The notes: generated by a model from the letters alone, not told the origin. 19,118 bases of DNA from Kitasatospora phosalacinea (GCF_000717185.1 NZ_JNYE01000127.1:1-19118); one strand, 5' to 3'. Counted from the first letter of the stretch, positions 1 through 7,500 are shown. Numbers and translations: made by a program.

Positions 1-75
1 CTGACCAGCGTGATCTGGCACAACGACCACACCGGCCAACCCGTCAAACGCTCGCTGACCGCCTACGACCACTAG
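1..75 (+). CDS. C-terminal end of a probable transposase (partial)
   Basis: An open frame enters from the left edge and stops at TAG 73-75. Its last 24 residues include the stretch SVIWHNDHTGQPVKRS and end in LTAYDH. This resembles, from memory, the C-terminal tail of streptomycete DDE transposases, possibly IS982-like; the family is not certain. Only the tail is visible, so catalytic residues cannot be checked. It runs towards the 3' end of glpX on the other strand with only 17 bp between the two stop codons, which suggests the right end of an insertion sequence lies at or just past base 75. It could instead be the end of an unrelated gene. Confidence 0.45.
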   Translation: MTSVIWHNDHTGQPVKRSLTAYDH

Positions 76-92
76 CCCTTGGCATCAATCAT

Positions 93-1133
93 CTAGTTGG
101 CCCGGTCGAAGTCGATCGCGCTGTACGCCCGCAGCTTGGCGAGCTTGTGGGTGGAGTCGATCCGCCGGATCGTCCCGCTCTTGGAGCGCATCACCAGCGA
201 CGAGGTGGTGGCGGTCTCCTGGCGGTAGTGGACGCCGCGCAGCAGTTCGCCGTCGGTGATGCCGGTGGCGACGAAGAACACGTTCTCGCCGCTGACCAGG
301 TCGTCCGTGGTCAGGACGCGGTCCAGGTCGTGCCCGGCGTCGATCGCCTTCTGCCGCTCCGCCGCGTCCTTGGGCCACAGCCGTCCCTGGATGACGCCGC
401 CCATGCACTTCATCGCGCAGGCGGCGATGATGCCCTCGGGGGTGCCGCCGACGCCCATCAGCAGGTCGACGCCGGTCCCCTCGCGGGCGGCCATGATCGC
501 ACCGGCCACGTCGCCGTCCGAGATGAACTTGATCCGGGCGCCGGCCTCGCGGATCTCCCGGACCAGGTCCTCGTGCCGGGGCCGGTCGAGCACGACGACG
601 GTGACGTCCTCGACGGCGGAGCCCTTCGCCTTGGCGACCCGGCGGATGTTGACCGCGGGCGGGGCGGTGATGTCGACGTAGTCGGCGGCCTCGGGGCCGC
701 AGACCAGCTTGTCCATGTAGAAGACCGCGCTGGGGTCGAACATGGTGCCGCGGTCGGCGACCGCGAGCACCGCGACGGCGTTGTTCATGCCCTTGGCGGT
801 GAGGGTGGTGCCGTCCACCGGGTCGACGGCGACGTCGCACTCGGCGCCGGTGCCGTCGCCGACCCGCTCGCCGTTGTAGAGCATCGGGGCCTCGTCCTTC
901 TCGCCCTCGCCGATGACGACGACGCCGTTCATCGAGACGGTGGAGACGAGGGTGCGCATTGCCTTCACGGCCGCGCCGTCGGCGCCGTTCTTGTCGCCCC
1001 GGCCGACCCAGCGGCCGGCCGCCATCGCGGCGGCCTCGGTGACCCGGACCAGTTCGAGGGCGAGGTTGCGGTCGGGCGCTTCCGGCGCGACCTCGAGGGC
1101 GGAGGGGAGGTGGTGCGGGTACTGCGTGGTCAT
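93..1133 (-). CDS. glpX: Class II fructose-1,6-bisphosphatase GlpX
   Basis: This cytosolic gluconeogenic enzyme hydrolyses fructose-1,6-bisphosphate to fructose-6-phosphate. The 346-residue protein is full length for the family. It carries the acidic metal-binding signature [12 protein letters not shown] (residues 74-85), DPVDGTT (104-110), SDGDVAGA near 205 and GVGGTPEG (227-234), all typical of GlpX. The ATG at 1133 is preceded on the minus strand by GAGAGG about eight bases upstream. It is divergent from the DUF4245 gene, with a 204-bp intergenic region between them. The 3' end is odd: the last codon and TAG stop sit next to the probable transposase tail at 1-75, so the final residue (Asn) and stop may have been altered by an insertion. 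The family assignment is secure. Confidence 0.97.
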   Translation of the reverse strand: MTTQYPHHLPSALEVAPEAPDRNLALELVRVTEAAAMAAGRWVGRGDKNGADGAAVKAMRTLVSTVSMNGVVVIGEGEKDEAPMLYNGERVGDGTGAECDVAVDPVDGTTLTAKGMNNAVAVLAVADRGTMFDPSAVFYMDKLVCGPEAADYVDITAPPAVNIRRVAKAKGSAVEDVTVVVLDRPRHEDLVREIREAGARIKFISDGDVAGAIMAAREGTGVDLLMGVGGTPEGIIAACAMKCMGGVIQGRLWPKDAAERQKAIDAGHDLDRVLTTDDLVSGENVFFVATGITDGELLRGVHYRQETATTSSLVMRSKSGTIRRIDSTHKLAKLRAYSAIDFDRAN

Positions 1134-1213
1134 CGTCGTTACCTCTCTGTACGCGACGGCCAGTCAGCACCGGGACGCGGAGCGTCACCAGTGCTGCGTT
1201 GAGGGTTGCTGCG

Positions 1214-1242
1214 ATCGTATCGGCAGGTGGAACGGGTGTCTG
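1214..1242 (-). promoter_or_regulatory. Probable glpX promoter
   Basis: Read on the minus strand there is CAGACA (1237-1242), a 17-bp spacer and TACGAT (1214-1219), a reasonable housekeeping-sigma promoter. Transcription would start near 1207, giving a leader of about 74 nt that contains the GAGAGG ribosome-binding site. Inferred from motif and spacing only. Confidence 0.5.
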
Positions 1243-1325
1243 TGGCGCCCGCCTCGCCCGCCCCTTACCGGCACCGACCGGCACCGACCGGCACACCGGT
1301 GCGCGGCGCCCGCGTAAGCGCCGCC

Positions 1326-1337
1326 TACCATGGGCGG
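1326..1337 (+). promoter_or_regulatory. -10 box for leaderless transcription of the DUF4245 gene
   Basis: TACCAT at 1326-1331 is followed by exactly six bases and then the GTG start at 1338. No Shine-Dalgarno fits between. This is the geometry of a leaderless mRNA, which is common in streptomycetes. No clear -35 is visible. Two copies of the decamer GCACCGACCG (1271-1290) lie upstream. Confidence 0.6.
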
Positions 1338-1865
1338 GTGGCAGGCAACAGCAGCAAGAGGGGCCGTCAGACGGTACGGGACATGGTCCTGTCGATGGCG
1401 GCGGTCGGCGTCGTGGTGGTGGTCGCGTACTTCTCGATCCCCAGCGCGGACGGCAAGGGCGGCGTGCACGCCGTGCCGTACCAGGTCGAGCTCGCCTCGG
1501 CGAAGCGCGCCGCACCGTACCCGCTGCTGGGCCCGGACCGGCTGCCGGACGGCTGGACGGCCACCTCGGTGAGCTACAGCCCCAACGACAAGGGCCGCGC
1601 CGCCTGGCACCTGGGCATCAACACCGCCTCCGGCCAGTACGCGGCGATCGAGCAGAGCGACGGCAAGTCCGCGGACGTGGTGGAGCGGAACGTGCCGGGC
1701 GCCCAGCCGGACGGCACCGTCACCGTGGCGGGCCAGGAGTGGCAGCGGGTGCAGGGCGACCGCTACCGGGCGCTGGTCCGCCCGGCGGGGGAGACCGGCA
1801 CCACGGTGCTCACCGGCACCGCCTCGTACGAGGAGCTGGCCCGGCTCGCCGAGACCCTGAAGTAG
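1338..1865 (+). CDS. DUF4245 family membrane-anchored protein
   Basis: A 175-residue protein of an actinobacterial family with no established biochemical function. A short basic N-terminus (SSKRGRQ) is followed by one hydrophobic segment at about residues 14-34, so it is probably anchored in the membrane with the remainder outside. The C-terminal part contains features typical of DUF4245, such as LPDGWTATSVSY, GQYAAIEQS and GQEWQRV. The GTG at 1338 is chosen because it sits six bases after TACCAT; longer in-frame starts upstream would run through that promoter. The ATG at 1330 is in another frame. It is divergent from glpX and convergent with the nitroreductase. The family call is good, the function unknown. 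Confidence 0.88.
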   Translation: MAGNSSKRGRQTVRDMVLSMAAVGVVVVVAYFSIPSADGKGGVHAVPYQVELASAKRAAPYPLLGPDRLPDGWTATSVSYSPNDKGRAAWHLGINTASGQYAAIEQSDGKSADVVERNVPGAQPDGTVTVAGQEWQRVQGDRYRALVRPAGETGTTVLTGTASYEELARLAETLK

Positions 1866-1878
1866 GCCCCGCGGTACG

Positions 1879-1915
1879 GCGAAGGCCCCCGCCGGGGTAC
1901 GGCGGGGGCCTTCGC
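1879..1915. terminator. Bidirectional terminator hairpin
   Basis: A perfect 15-bp stem (GCGAAGGCCCCCGCC with its complement) closes a 7-nt loop. It lies 13 bp past the DUF4245 stop and 19 bp past the nitroreductase stop on the other strand, so it can serve both convergent genes. There is no U-tract, as is usual in this group. Confidence 0.85.
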
Positions 1916-1934
1916 GGTCACGCGGCGTCCGGGA

Positions 1935-2528
1935 TCAGACGGTGGTGACGACCTCGTCGTAGGCCAGGCGCGGGCTGCGCGGGAACCAGGCGTCCTCGCC
2001 CGGCTTGCCGATGTTGACCACGGCCAGCACCGAGTGCTCGCCGTCGCCGAAGAACTCCTTGTTGATGCCCTCGGCGTTGTAGCCGGTCATCGGGCCGGCG
2101 GCCAGGCCGGCGGCGCGGACGCCGATGATGAAGTAGGCGGCCTGCAGGGCGCCGTTCAGGGTGGCGGAGGCCTCGCGGACCGGGCGCTCGGAGAAGAACA
2201 TGTCCTTCGCCTGCGGGAAGTGCGGCAGCTGCGACGGGAGCTCCTCGTGGAACTCGTTGTCGGCGGCGAGGATGGCGACCAGCGGCGCGGCGGAGGTCTT
2301 GGCCTGGTTGCCCTCGGCCATGTGCTGGACGAGGCGGGCGCGGCCCTCCTCGGAGCGGACCAGGACGATGCGCAGCGGCTGCTGGTTGAACGCGGTCGGG
2401 CCGTACTTCACCAGGTCGTAGATGGCCTGGACCTGCTCGTCGCTGACCGGCTCGTCCGAGAAGGTGTTGGCGGTGCGGGCCTCGCGGAAGAGCAGGTCCT
2501 GGGCGGCGGCGTCGAGTGCCAGGGTCAT
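1935..2528 (-). CDS. Nitroreductase-family protein, RutE-like (malonic semialdehyde reductase type)
   Basis: A 197-residue FMN-dependent nitroreductase-fold oxidoreductase, about the length of E. coli RutE. The N-terminal FREARTANTF and the GPTAFNQQPLRIV segment near residues 48-60 match the FMN phosphate and ring-binding region of the RutE/HadB-like group, and AAYFIIGVRAAGLAAGPMTG near 130-150 fits the C-terminal half of the flavin site. RutE-type enzymes reduce 3-oxopropanoate (malonic semialdehyde) to 3-hydroxypropanoate; no other rut genes are nearby, so the substrate here is not established. The ATG at 2528 has GAGG and AGGA upstream. It ends at the shared terminator with DUF4245. The 129-bp region ahead of it carries a Crp-like palindrome and an AACTT direct repeat. 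Confidence 0.85.
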   Translation of the reverse strand: MTLALDAAAQDLLFREARTANTFSDEPVSDEQVQAIYDLVKYGPTAFNQQPLRIVLVRSEEGRARLVQHMAEGNQAKTSAAPLVAILAADNEFHEELPSQLPHFPQAKDMFFSERPVREASATLNGALQAAYFIIGVRAAGLAAGPMTGYNAEGINKEFFGDGEHSVLAVVNIGKPGEDAWFPRSPRLAYDEVVTTV

Positions 2529-2590
2529 GGTCTGTGTCCTACCTCAAGCTGGGGTCCGGTCCGGCGGCTGGGTGCCGCACGATGAGGTCC

Positions 2591-2606
2591 AACTTCGATG
2601 AAACTT
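2591..2606. promoter_or_regulatory. AACTT direct repeat ahead of the nitroreductase
   Basis: AACTT occurs at 2591-2595 and again at 2602-2606, an 11-bp period (one helical turn), inside an AT-rich patch (2590-2610) in otherwise GC-rich DNA. TTCGATGAA, with TTC/GAA arms, lies between and within the repeats. It lies 63-78 bp upstream of the nitroreductase start. A regulator-binding site is plausible but not assigned. Confidence 0.35.
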
Positions 2607-2627
2607 AAACCATTCCCGGCTCCCGCC

Positions 2628-2641
2628 GTGACGTGCGTCAC
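2628..2641. promoter_or_regulatory. Candidate Crp (cAMP receptor protein) binding site
   Basis: GTGACGTGCGTCAC is an inverted repeat with six-base arms (GTGACG/CGTCAC) and a two-base centre. It fits the GTGA-N6-TCAC core of Crp/FNR-family sites and the GTG-N6-G-N-CAC form I recall for S. coelicolor Crp. It is 100 bp upstream of the nitroreductase start and 16 bp beyond the xseB stop. Confidence 0.5.
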
Positions 2642-2657
2642 ACGGAGGCCCCGCCGG

Positions 2658-2897
2658 TCACTCCCCGGCGGGCTCCTCCACGGCCATCGCCGCGTCCAGC
2701 CGGGCCCGGGCGCCGTCCAGCCAGCGCTGGCAGACCTTGGCCAGCTCCTCGCCGCGCTCCCACAGTGCCAGCGACTCCTCCAGTGTCGTCCCGCCGGTCT
2801 CCAACTGCCGCACCACCTGCAGCAGTTCGTCCCGCGCCTGCTCGTAGCCGAGCGACTCCTGAGGACCTGCTCCCTGCCGACCGCGCTGATCTGCCAT
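2658..2897 (-). CDS. xseB: Exodeoxyribonuclease VII small subunit
   Basis: This is the small subunit of exonuclease VII, several copies of which bind the long C-terminal helix of XseA to form the active single-strand-specific nuclease. The 79-residue length is typical. The central part has the family pattern: [17 protein letters not shown], then [17 protein letters not shown], then a helical segment with [15 protein letters not shown]. The ATG at 2897 has no Shine-Dalgarno, but TACCCT lies exactly six bases upstream, so it is probably leaderless with its own promoter. Normally xseB lies next to xseA; here a sigma-factor gene separates them. Confidence 0.95.
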   Translation of the reverse strand: MADQRGRQGAGPQESLGYEQARDELLQVVRQLETGGTTLEESLALWERGEELAKVCQRWLDGARARLDAAMAVEEPAGE

Positions 2898-2909
2898 GCC
2901 GCCAGGGTA
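2898..2909 (-). promoter_or_regulatory. -10 box for leaderless xseB
   Basis: On the minus strand TACCCT (2904-2909) is followed by six bases and the ATG at 2897. It lies downstream of the sigma-gene terminator, so xseB can be transcribed independently of its upstream neighbour. Confidence 0.55.
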
Positions 2910-2944
2910 GGCGCTGCCCCCGACAAACCCGTCGCACCCCGCCC

Positions 2945-2976
2945 CGGCCCCGGCGGCGCCCCGGCCGCCGGGGCCG
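2945..2976 (-). terminator. Terminator of the sigma-factor gene
   Basis: A perfect 13-bp GC stem (CGGCCCCGGCGGC with its complement) closes a 6-nt loop and begins 6 bp past the sigma-gene stop codon. It separates that gene from xseB. Confidence 0.65.
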
Positions 2977-2982
2977 CGCGCC

Positions 2983-3537
2983 CTACGCCAGCGTGCGCCG
3001 CAGGTTCAGCCGGGCCCGGTACGTCAGCGTCTTCACCGCGCCCACCCGCAGACCGATCCGGTCGGCGATCTCCACCGAGCTCAGCCCGTCCCAGTACCGC
3101 AGCCGCAGCACCGAGCGCTGCCGCTCGTTCAGCACCGACAGCGCCGCCCCCACCCGCTCCGCCTCGGCCGCGGCGATCACCGAATCCTCCACCCGCACCC
3201 CGGAATCGCGGTCGGCGACCGCGGCCACCGCCGACTCCCGGCGGGTGGAGCGCCGTTTCTCGTGGTCCAGAAGCACATTGCGGGCGATGGTGAACATCCA
3301 CGCGCCGAGATCCGTGCCCGTCCAGTGGAAACCGCGAATTCCCGCCATCGCGCGGACGAAAGTGTCCTGGGCCAGGTCCTCGGCCAGCGGCCGGCTCCCG
3401 GTGCGGCGCAGCAGGAACGCCAGCACCGCGCCGTGGTAGCACCGGTAGATGTCCGCCCAGGCATCGCGGTTCCCCGACTTGGCCGCCTCGATCAGCGCGG
3501 GCGTCACCACCGGTCCGTCCGACGGGGAGACGTCCAT
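2983..3537 (-). CDS. ECF-type sigma-70 family RNA polymerase sigma factor
   Basis: A 184-residue two-domain sigma factor that would direct RNA polymerase to alternative promoters. Region 2 spans about residues 25-100, with [12 protein letters not shown] (52-63) and [19 protein letters not shown] (78-96), the -10 recognition part. Region 4 spans about 130-184, with [18 protein letters not shown] and the helix-turn-helix [20 protein letters not shown]. The ATG at 3537 has GGAGG six bases upstream, a strong ribosome-binding site. No anti-sigma factor, zinc-finger protein or membrane partner is adjacent, so the signal is unknown. It has its own promoter (3578-3606) and terminator (2945-2976) and separates xseA from xseB, which suggests insertion as a unit. 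The family is certain, the ECF subgroup is not. Confidence 0.92.
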   Translation of the reverse strand: MDVSPSDGPVVTPALIEAAKSGNRDAWADIYRCYHGAVLAFLLRRTGSRPLAEDLAQDTFVRAMAGIRGFHWTGTDLGAWMFTIARNVLLDHEKRRSTRRESAVAAVADRDSGVRVEDSVIAAAEAERVGAALSVLNERQRSVLRLRYWDGLSSVEIADRIGLRVGAVKTLTYRARLNLRRTLA

Positions 3538-3577
3538 GCCAAACCTCCGGAAAATGCCGGAAAAGGGAAGGCCCGTC

Positions 3578-3606
3578 ACACTATGACCCGGTCCGACCCG
3601 GGGCAA
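3578..3606 (-). promoter_or_regulatory. Promoter of the sigma-factor gene
   Basis: On the minus strand TTGCCC (3601-3606), a 17-bp spacer and TAGTGT (3578-3583) form a housekeeping-type promoter. Transcription would start near 3571, giving a leader of about 34 nt containing the GGAGG site. The -35 is not the GGAAC type used by many autoregulated ECF sigmas. Confidence 0.6.
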
Positions 3607-3613
3607 GCAGTTC

Positions 3614-3638
3614 ACGGGAAAGCAACGTGAATTCCCGT
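3614..3638. promoter_or_regulatory. Inverted repeat upstream of the sigma promoter
   Basis: ACGGGAA (3614-3620) and TTCCCGT (3632-3638) form a perfect 7-bp inverted repeat with an 11-nt centre. It ends 8 bp upstream of the sigma -35 in an AT-richer patch. It may be an operator or activator site; no regulator is assigned. Confidence 0.35.
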
Positions 3639-3657
3639 CGATTCCCGCGCGGAGGGG

Positions 3658-3681
3658 GGCTCGCGGGCAATTCCGCGAGCC
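3658..3681 (-). terminator. Terminator of xseA
   Basis: A perfect 9-bp stem GGCTCGCGG/CCGCGAGCC with a 6-nt loop (GCAATT) lies 23 bp past the xseA stop codon on the minus strand, ahead of the sigma promoter. Confidence 0.6.
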
Positions 3682-3704
3682 GCCACCGGATTGTCGACGG
3701 ACGG

Positions 3705-4922
3705 TCAGCCCGCGCCGGGCTCCACCCGCACCCCGAACGACCCGCCCGCGACCCGGGCCCGCAGCGCCTCCCCGTCCGCGGCCTGCGCCGGGTCGGTCAG
3801 CACCGTGCCGTCCGCCTTCTGCAGCACCGCGTACCCGCGCTCCAGGGTGGCCAGCGGCGACAGCGCCACCACCCGGGCCAGCGCGTGCCCCAGGTCGCTC
3901 TGCGCGAGGTCGAGCCGGTGCCCGAGCGCCCGCCGGGACCGCTCCACCAGCGCCTCCACCTCCGCGCCGCGGGCCGCCACCGCCTCGGTCGGCGCCGCCA
4001 GCGCCGGACGGCTGCGCACCGAGGCCAGCCCCGCCGACTCCCGCTCCACCCGGTGCAGCACGGCCCGCCGCGCCTGGTCGCGCAACTGCCGCACCCGGGC
4101 CAGCTCCTCGCCCACGTCCGGCACCACCCGCTTCGCCGCGTCGGTCGGGGTGGACGCCCGGAAGTCCGCGACGAAGTCCAGCAGCGGTCGGTCCGGCTCG
4201 TGCCCGATCGCGCTCACCACCGGCGTCCGGGCCGCCGCCACCGTCCGCACCAACTCCTCGTCGGAGAACGGCAGCAGGTCCTCCACGCTGCCGCCGCCGC
4301 GGGCCACCACGATCACCTCGACCTCCGGCAGCGCGTCCAGCTCCCGCACCGCCTCGCACACCCGGCCCACCGCCTGCGGCCCCTGCACCGGCACGTTGCG
4401 CACCTCGAAGCGGACGGCCGGCCAGCGCCGCCGGGCGTTCTCCAGCACGTCCCGCTCGGCCGCCGAACCGCGGCCGGTCACCAGGCCCACGCAGCCCGGC
4501 AGGAACGGCAGCGGCTGCTTCCGGGCGTCCTCGAACAGCCCCTCGGCGAACAGCCGCCGCTTCAACTGCTCCAGCCGCGCCAGCAGTTCGCCCAGCCCGA
4601 CCAGCCGCAGCTCGGAGGCCCGCAGCGAGAGCGCCCCGCGCGCCGTGTACCACTCCGGCTTCGCCCGGACGATCACCCGGGCCCCCTCCTGCACGGCGTC
4701 CGCCACCTGCTCGAACACCTGCCGGAAGCAGGTCACCGTCAACGAGACGTCCCGGTCCGGGTCCCGCAGCGTCAGGAACACCATCCCGGCCCCCGGCCGC
4801 CGGTTCAGCTGCGCGATCTGCCCCTCCACCCACACCTCGCCCAGCCGGTCGACCCACCCCCCGATCAACGCCGAGACCTTCCCCACCGGCAGGGGCGCTT
4901 CCGGACTGCTCGCATTGGCCAT
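3705..4922 (-). CDS. xseA: Exodeoxyribonuclease VII large subunit
   Basis: This is the catalytic large subunit of exonuclease VII, which degrades single-stranded DNA from both ends to short acid-soluble pieces in repair. The 405-residue protein has an N-terminal OB-fold (about 10-110; [20 protein letters not shown]) followed by the nuclease domain with [14 protein letters not shown] (148-160), [15 protein letters not shown] (205-219), [20 protein letters not shown] (240-259) and [12 protein letters not shown] (355-366). A helical stretch at about 265-350 is where XseB subunits bind. The ATG at 4922 has no good Shine-Dalgarno, but TAGCCT lies exactly six bases upstream, implying a leaderless mRNA. 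Its partner xseB is downstream but separated by the sigma gene. Confidence 0.96.
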   Translation of the reverse strand: MANASSPEAPLPVGKVSALIGGWVDRLGEVWVEGQIAQLNRRPGAGMVFLTLRDPDRDVSLTVTCFRQVFEQVADAVQEGARVIVRAKPEWYTARGALSLRASELRLVGLGELLARLEQLKRRLFAEGLFEDARKQPLPFLPGCVGLVTGRGSAAERDVLENARRRWPAVRFEVRNVPVQGPQAVGRVCEAVRELDALPEVEVIVVARGGGSVEDLLPFSDEELVRTVAAARTPVVSAIGHEPDRPLLDFVADFRASTPTDAAKRVVPDVGEELARVRQLRDQARRAVLHRVERESAGLASVRSRPALAAPTEAVAARGAEVEALVERSRRALGHRLDLAQSDLGHALARVVALSPLATLERGYAVLQKADGTVLTDPAQAADGEALRARVAGGSFGVRVEPGAG

Positions 4923-4934
4923 CCCCCGAGGCTA
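4923..4934 (-). promoter_or_regulatory. -10 box for leaderless xseA
   Basis: On the minus strand TAGCCT (4929-4934) is followed by six bases (CGGGGG) and the ATG at 4922. The G-run directly touches the start codon, too close for a normal ribosome-binding site. Confidence 0.55.
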
Positions 4935-4957
4935 ACCGCTGCCACGGACGCGCGACC

Positions 4958-4983
4958 GGCACGCGCGAGCCCCCGGCCGTGCC
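4958..4983 (-). terminator. Weak hairpin after the permease gene
   Basis: GGCACG and CGTGCC form a 6-bp stem around a 14-nt GC-rich centre between the permease stop and the xseA promoter. It is a possible but weak terminator. Confidence 0.3.
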
Positions 4984-5020
4984 ACCCCGGCCCGCGCAGC
5001 AGTCCGTTCCGCGCCTCCCG

Positions 5021-6364
5021 TCAGCGCGCCTCCCGCCCGCGCTGGGCGACGAGCACCACCAGCCCCACCCCCAGCCACACCGCCCCCACCACCTGCGCCG
5101 GGTGCGAGGCCTCCACCAGCACCGCCACCAGCACCGCGACCCCCAGCAGCGGCACCACCCCGTGCCGCAGCCAGTCCCGCGAGCCGCCGCGCACCACGTA
5201 CCAGCCCACCACCGAGGCGTGCAGCAGCACGAACGCGGTGAGCGCGCCGACGTTGACCACCGAGGTCAGCTGGTCGAGCCCGTCGTCGCGGCGGGCCGCC
5301 CAGACCGCCGCGACCAGCGTGATCACGGCCGCGGTCAGCAGCGCCCGCCGGGGCACCGCCGTCCGCCCGTCGACCACGCCCAGGGCCCGCGGCAGCCGCC
5401 CCTCCCGGCCCATCGCGAACACCAGCCGCCCGGCCGCGGCCTGCCCGGCCAGGGCCGCGAACGCCGCCCCGACGGCCTTGGACGCGGCGATCAGCACGTG
5501 CAGCCAGTGCCCGACCGAGGCTTCCACGGTGTCGTAGAAGGCGGAGCCCTGCGCCTCCGGGTCGGCGGCCAGCTGCTGCGGCGCGGTCGGTTCCAGCACC
5601 GCCGCCAGGTACGTCTGCACCACGAACAGCAGCCCGGCCAGGGCCAGGCACCACAGCACCGCCCGGGCCACCGCCGCCGAGGCGCCGACGGCCTCCTCGA
5701 CGAAGGAGGCGATCGCGTCGAAGCCCAGGTAGGAGAGCACCGCCACCGACACCGCCGACAGCACCGCCGTCAACGAGAACGCGCCGACGCCCCCGAACGG
5801 GGAGCCCCAGTCGCGGGCCGCCCCGTCCCGGGCCAGCACCACCACCGCGGCGACCACGAACACCGCCAGCACCACGACCTCCACCGCCAGCACCACGAAC
5901 CCCACCGCCGCGGCCGTCCGCACCCCGGCCAGGTTCAGCGCCGTGGTGACCAGCACCGCCAGCACCGTCCACACCCAGCGCGAGACGTCCGGCACCAGCG
6001 AGTTCAGCGCGATCCCGGAGAACAGGTACGCCACCGCGGGGATCAGCAGGTAGTCCAGCATCGCCATCCACCCGGCGACGAACCCCGCCCCCTCGCCCAA
6101 CCCGGCCCGCGCGTACGCGAACACCGACCCGGCCCGCGGCACCGCCCGCACCATCTCGGCGTACGACAGCGCGGTGAACCCCATCGCCACCGTCGCCACC
6201 AGGTACACCGCGGCCACCGCGCCGTGGCTCTTCGCGTCCAGCACGCCGAACACGCCGACCGGCGCCATCGGGGCGATGAACAGCAGCCCGTACACCATCA
6301 GATCCCGCACCCCGAGGGTGCGCCGCAGCTCAGCGGTCCGCGCCTGTGTGCTCACCCTCGCCAT
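5021..6364 (-). CDS. APC superfamily amino-acid permease
   Basis: An integral membrane transporter, probably importing amino acids or polyamines with proton symport or by exchange. The 447-residue protein has about 12 hydrophobic segments. TM1 carries the APC signature [15 protein letters not shown] (about 26-40), and TM2-TM3 have the [20 protein letters not shown] motif, both diagnostic. The substrate cannot be read from sequence. The start is chosen at ATG 6364: an in-frame ATG at 6448 would overlap the start of ispH on the other strand, and a GTG at 6355 is also possible. It is divergent from ispH, with the ispH promoter only about 60 bp away. Confidence 0.9.
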   Translation of the reverse strand: MARVSTQARTAELRRTLGVRDLMVYGLLFIAPMAPVGVFGVLDAKSHGAVAAVYLVATVAMGFTALSYAEMVRAVPRAGSVFAYARAGLGEGAGFVAGWMAMLDYLLIPAVAYLFSGIALNSLVPDVSRWVWTVLAVLVTTALNLAGVRTAAAVGFVVLAVEVVVLAVFVVAAVVVLARDGAARDWGSPFGGVGAFSLTAVLSAVSVAVLSYLGFDAIASFVEEAVGASAAVARAVLWCLALAGLLFVVQTYLAAVLEPTAPQQLAADPEAQGSAFYDTVEASVGHWLHVLIAASKAVGAAFAALAGQAAAGRLVFAMGREGRLPRALGVVDGRTAVPRRALLTAAVITLVAAVWAARRDDGLDQLTSVVNVGALTAFVLLHASVVGWYVVRGGSRDWLRHGVVPLLGVAVLVAVLVEASHPAQVVGAVWLGVGLVVLVAQRGREAR

Positions 6365-6425
6365 TCCACCGGCTCGCGCCCGCCCGGCAGCGGCGACGCG
6401 CGTCCGGCCCCGCGGGACTCGCCCG

Positions 6426-6437
6426 TACGATGGAGCC
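6426..6437 (+). promoter_or_regulatory. -10 box for leaderless ispH
   Basis: TACGAT (6426-6431) is followed by six bases (GGAGCC) and the ATG at 6438. The GGAG is only two bases from the ATG, too close to act as a Shine-Dalgarno. Confidence 0.6.
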
Positions 6438-7412
6438 ATGTCGACCACCGCCCAGCGCCGTGTCCTGCTCGCCGCCCCCCGGGGTTACTGCGCGGGCGTC
6501 GACCGCGCCGTGATCGCCGTGGAGAAGGCCCTGGAGCAGTACGGGGCGCCGATCTACGTCCGCAAGCAGATCGTCCACAACAAGTACGTCGTGCAGACCC
6601 TGGAGAAGCGGGGCGCGATCTTCGTCGACGAGACGGAGGAGGTGCCCGAGGGATCGATCGTGGTCTTCTCGGCGCACGGCGTCGCCCCGTCCGTGCACGA
6701 CGAGGCCGAGGCCGGCAAGCTCGCCACCATCGACGCGACCTGCCCGCTCGTCACCAAGGTGCACAAGGAGGCCCGCCGGTTCGCCGACGAGGACTACGAC
6801 ATCCTGCTGATCGGCCACGAGGGCCACGAGGAGGTCGTCGGCACCATGGGCGAGGCCCCCGAGCGGATCCACCTGGTGGACGGCGCGGAGGACGTCGCGA
6901 ACGTGAAGGTGCGCGACGAGTCCAAGCTGGTCTGGCTCTCCCAGACCACCCTCTCGGTGGACGAGACCATGGAGACCGTCGGCGCCCTCAAGCTGCGCTT
7001 CCCGCTGCTGGTCTCCCCGCCCAGCGACGACATCTGCTACGCCACCCAGAACCGCCAGGTCGCCGTCAAGCAGCTCGCCCCCGAGGCCGACCTGCTGATC
7101 GTGGTCGGCTCCAAGAACTCCTCCAACTCGGTCCGGCTGGTCGAGGTCGGCCTCGAGTACGGCGCCAAGGCCGCCCACCTGGTCGACTTCGCCGAGGAGA
7201 TCGACCCGGCCTGGCTGGAGGGCGTCACCACGGTCGGCCTGACCAGCGGCGCCTCGGTGCCGGAGGTCCTGGTCGACGGCGTGCTCGAACTGCTCGCCTC
7301 GCACGGCTTCGCGGACGTCCGGATCGTCAAGACCGCCGAGGAGCACCTCATCTTCTCGCTCCCCAAGGAGCTCCGCCGCGACCTGCGCGCCGAAGCCGCC
7401 GGCAAGGTCTGA
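6438..7412 (+). CDS. ispH: 4-hydroxy-3-methylbut-2-enyl diphosphate reductase IspH (LytB)
   Basis: Last enzyme of the MEP isoprenoid pathway: it reduces HMBPP to isopentenyl and dimethylallyl diphosphate using a [4Fe-4S] cluster. The 324-residue protein has the three cluster cysteines in place: Cys18 ([13 protein letters not shown]), Cys102 ([11 protein letters not shown]) and Cys200 ([11 protein letters not shown]). Substrate-binding motifs HNK (47-49), SAHG (79-82) and the SSNS motif in [14 protein letters not shown] are present, and Glu132 in GHEEVVGT aligns with the catalytic Glu126 of E. coli. It is followed by a strong terminator, so it is probably a single-gene transcript. The ATG at 6438 fits the leaderless promoter. 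Confidence 0.98.
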   Translation: MSTTAQRRVLLAAPRGYCAGVDRAVIAVEKALEQYGAPIYVRKQIVHNKYVVQTLEKRGAIFVDETEEVPEGSIVVFSAHGVAPSVHDEAEAGKLATIDATCPLVTKVHKEARRFADEDYDILLIGHEGHEEVVGTMGEAPERIHLVDGAEDVANVKVRDESKLVWLSQTTLSVDETMETVGALKLRFPLLVSPPSDDICYATQNRQVAVKQLAPEADLLIVVGSKNSSNSVRLVEVGLEYGAKAAHLVDFAEEIDPAWLEGVTTVGLTSGASVPEVLVDGVLELLASHGFADVRIVKTAEEHLIFSLPKELRRDLRAEAAGKV

Positions 7413-7422
7413 CCCACCCCTC

Positions 7423-7457
7423 CGGTGCCCGGTCCCGCCCGTCGGGACCGGGCACCG
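7423..7457 (+). terminator. ispH terminator
   Basis: A perfect 15-bp stem (CGGTGCCCGGTCCCG and its complement) with a 5-nt loop (CCCGT), starting 10 bp after the ispH stop. Strong enough to end transcription before ppgK. Confidence 0.85.
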
Positions 7458-7494
7458 TCCGTTCGAACGGGCTGCGCCCGCCCCCGTCCCCCCG

Positions 7495-7500
7495 TACGTT
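7495..7500 (+). promoter_or_regulatory. Probable -10 box of ppgK
   Basis: TACGTT at 7495-7500 lies between the ispH terminator and ppgK. A start near 7507 would give a leader of about 49 nt that includes the GGGAGG ribosome-binding site. No convincing -35. Confidence 0.4.

Noticed and set aside
147..1202. Long open frame on the plus strand opposite glpX, and similar long frames opposite or out of phase with most genes
   Set aside because: High third-position GC removes stop codons from other frames. These have no family motifs, no ribosome-binding sites and low-complexity composition, whereas the chosen frames have clear motifs.
1330..1572. ATG at 1330 as a gene start
   Set aside because: It is in a different frame from the DUF4245 protein and the ATG is formed by the end of the -10 box; the product is low-complexity.
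3589..3600. The 12-mer CGGTCCGACCCG shared between the sigma promoter spacer and the hairpin at 17521
   Set aside because: In DNA this GC-rich, many 12-base matches are expected by chance in 19 kb, and the contexts differ.
3615..3636. ECF-type autoregulatory promoter (GGAAT ... CGTG, minus strand) for the sigma gene
   Set aside because: The spacing (14 bp) is shorter than the usual 15-17 and the TTGCCC-17-TAGTGT promoter just downstream is better.
2983..4962. A 659-codon frame running from upstream of xseA through the sigma gene as one protein
   Set aside because: Only the last 184 codons are a recognisable sigma factor. The upstream part is an Arg/Gly/Ala-rich shadow of xseA, and a strong GGAGG site marks the true start at 3537.
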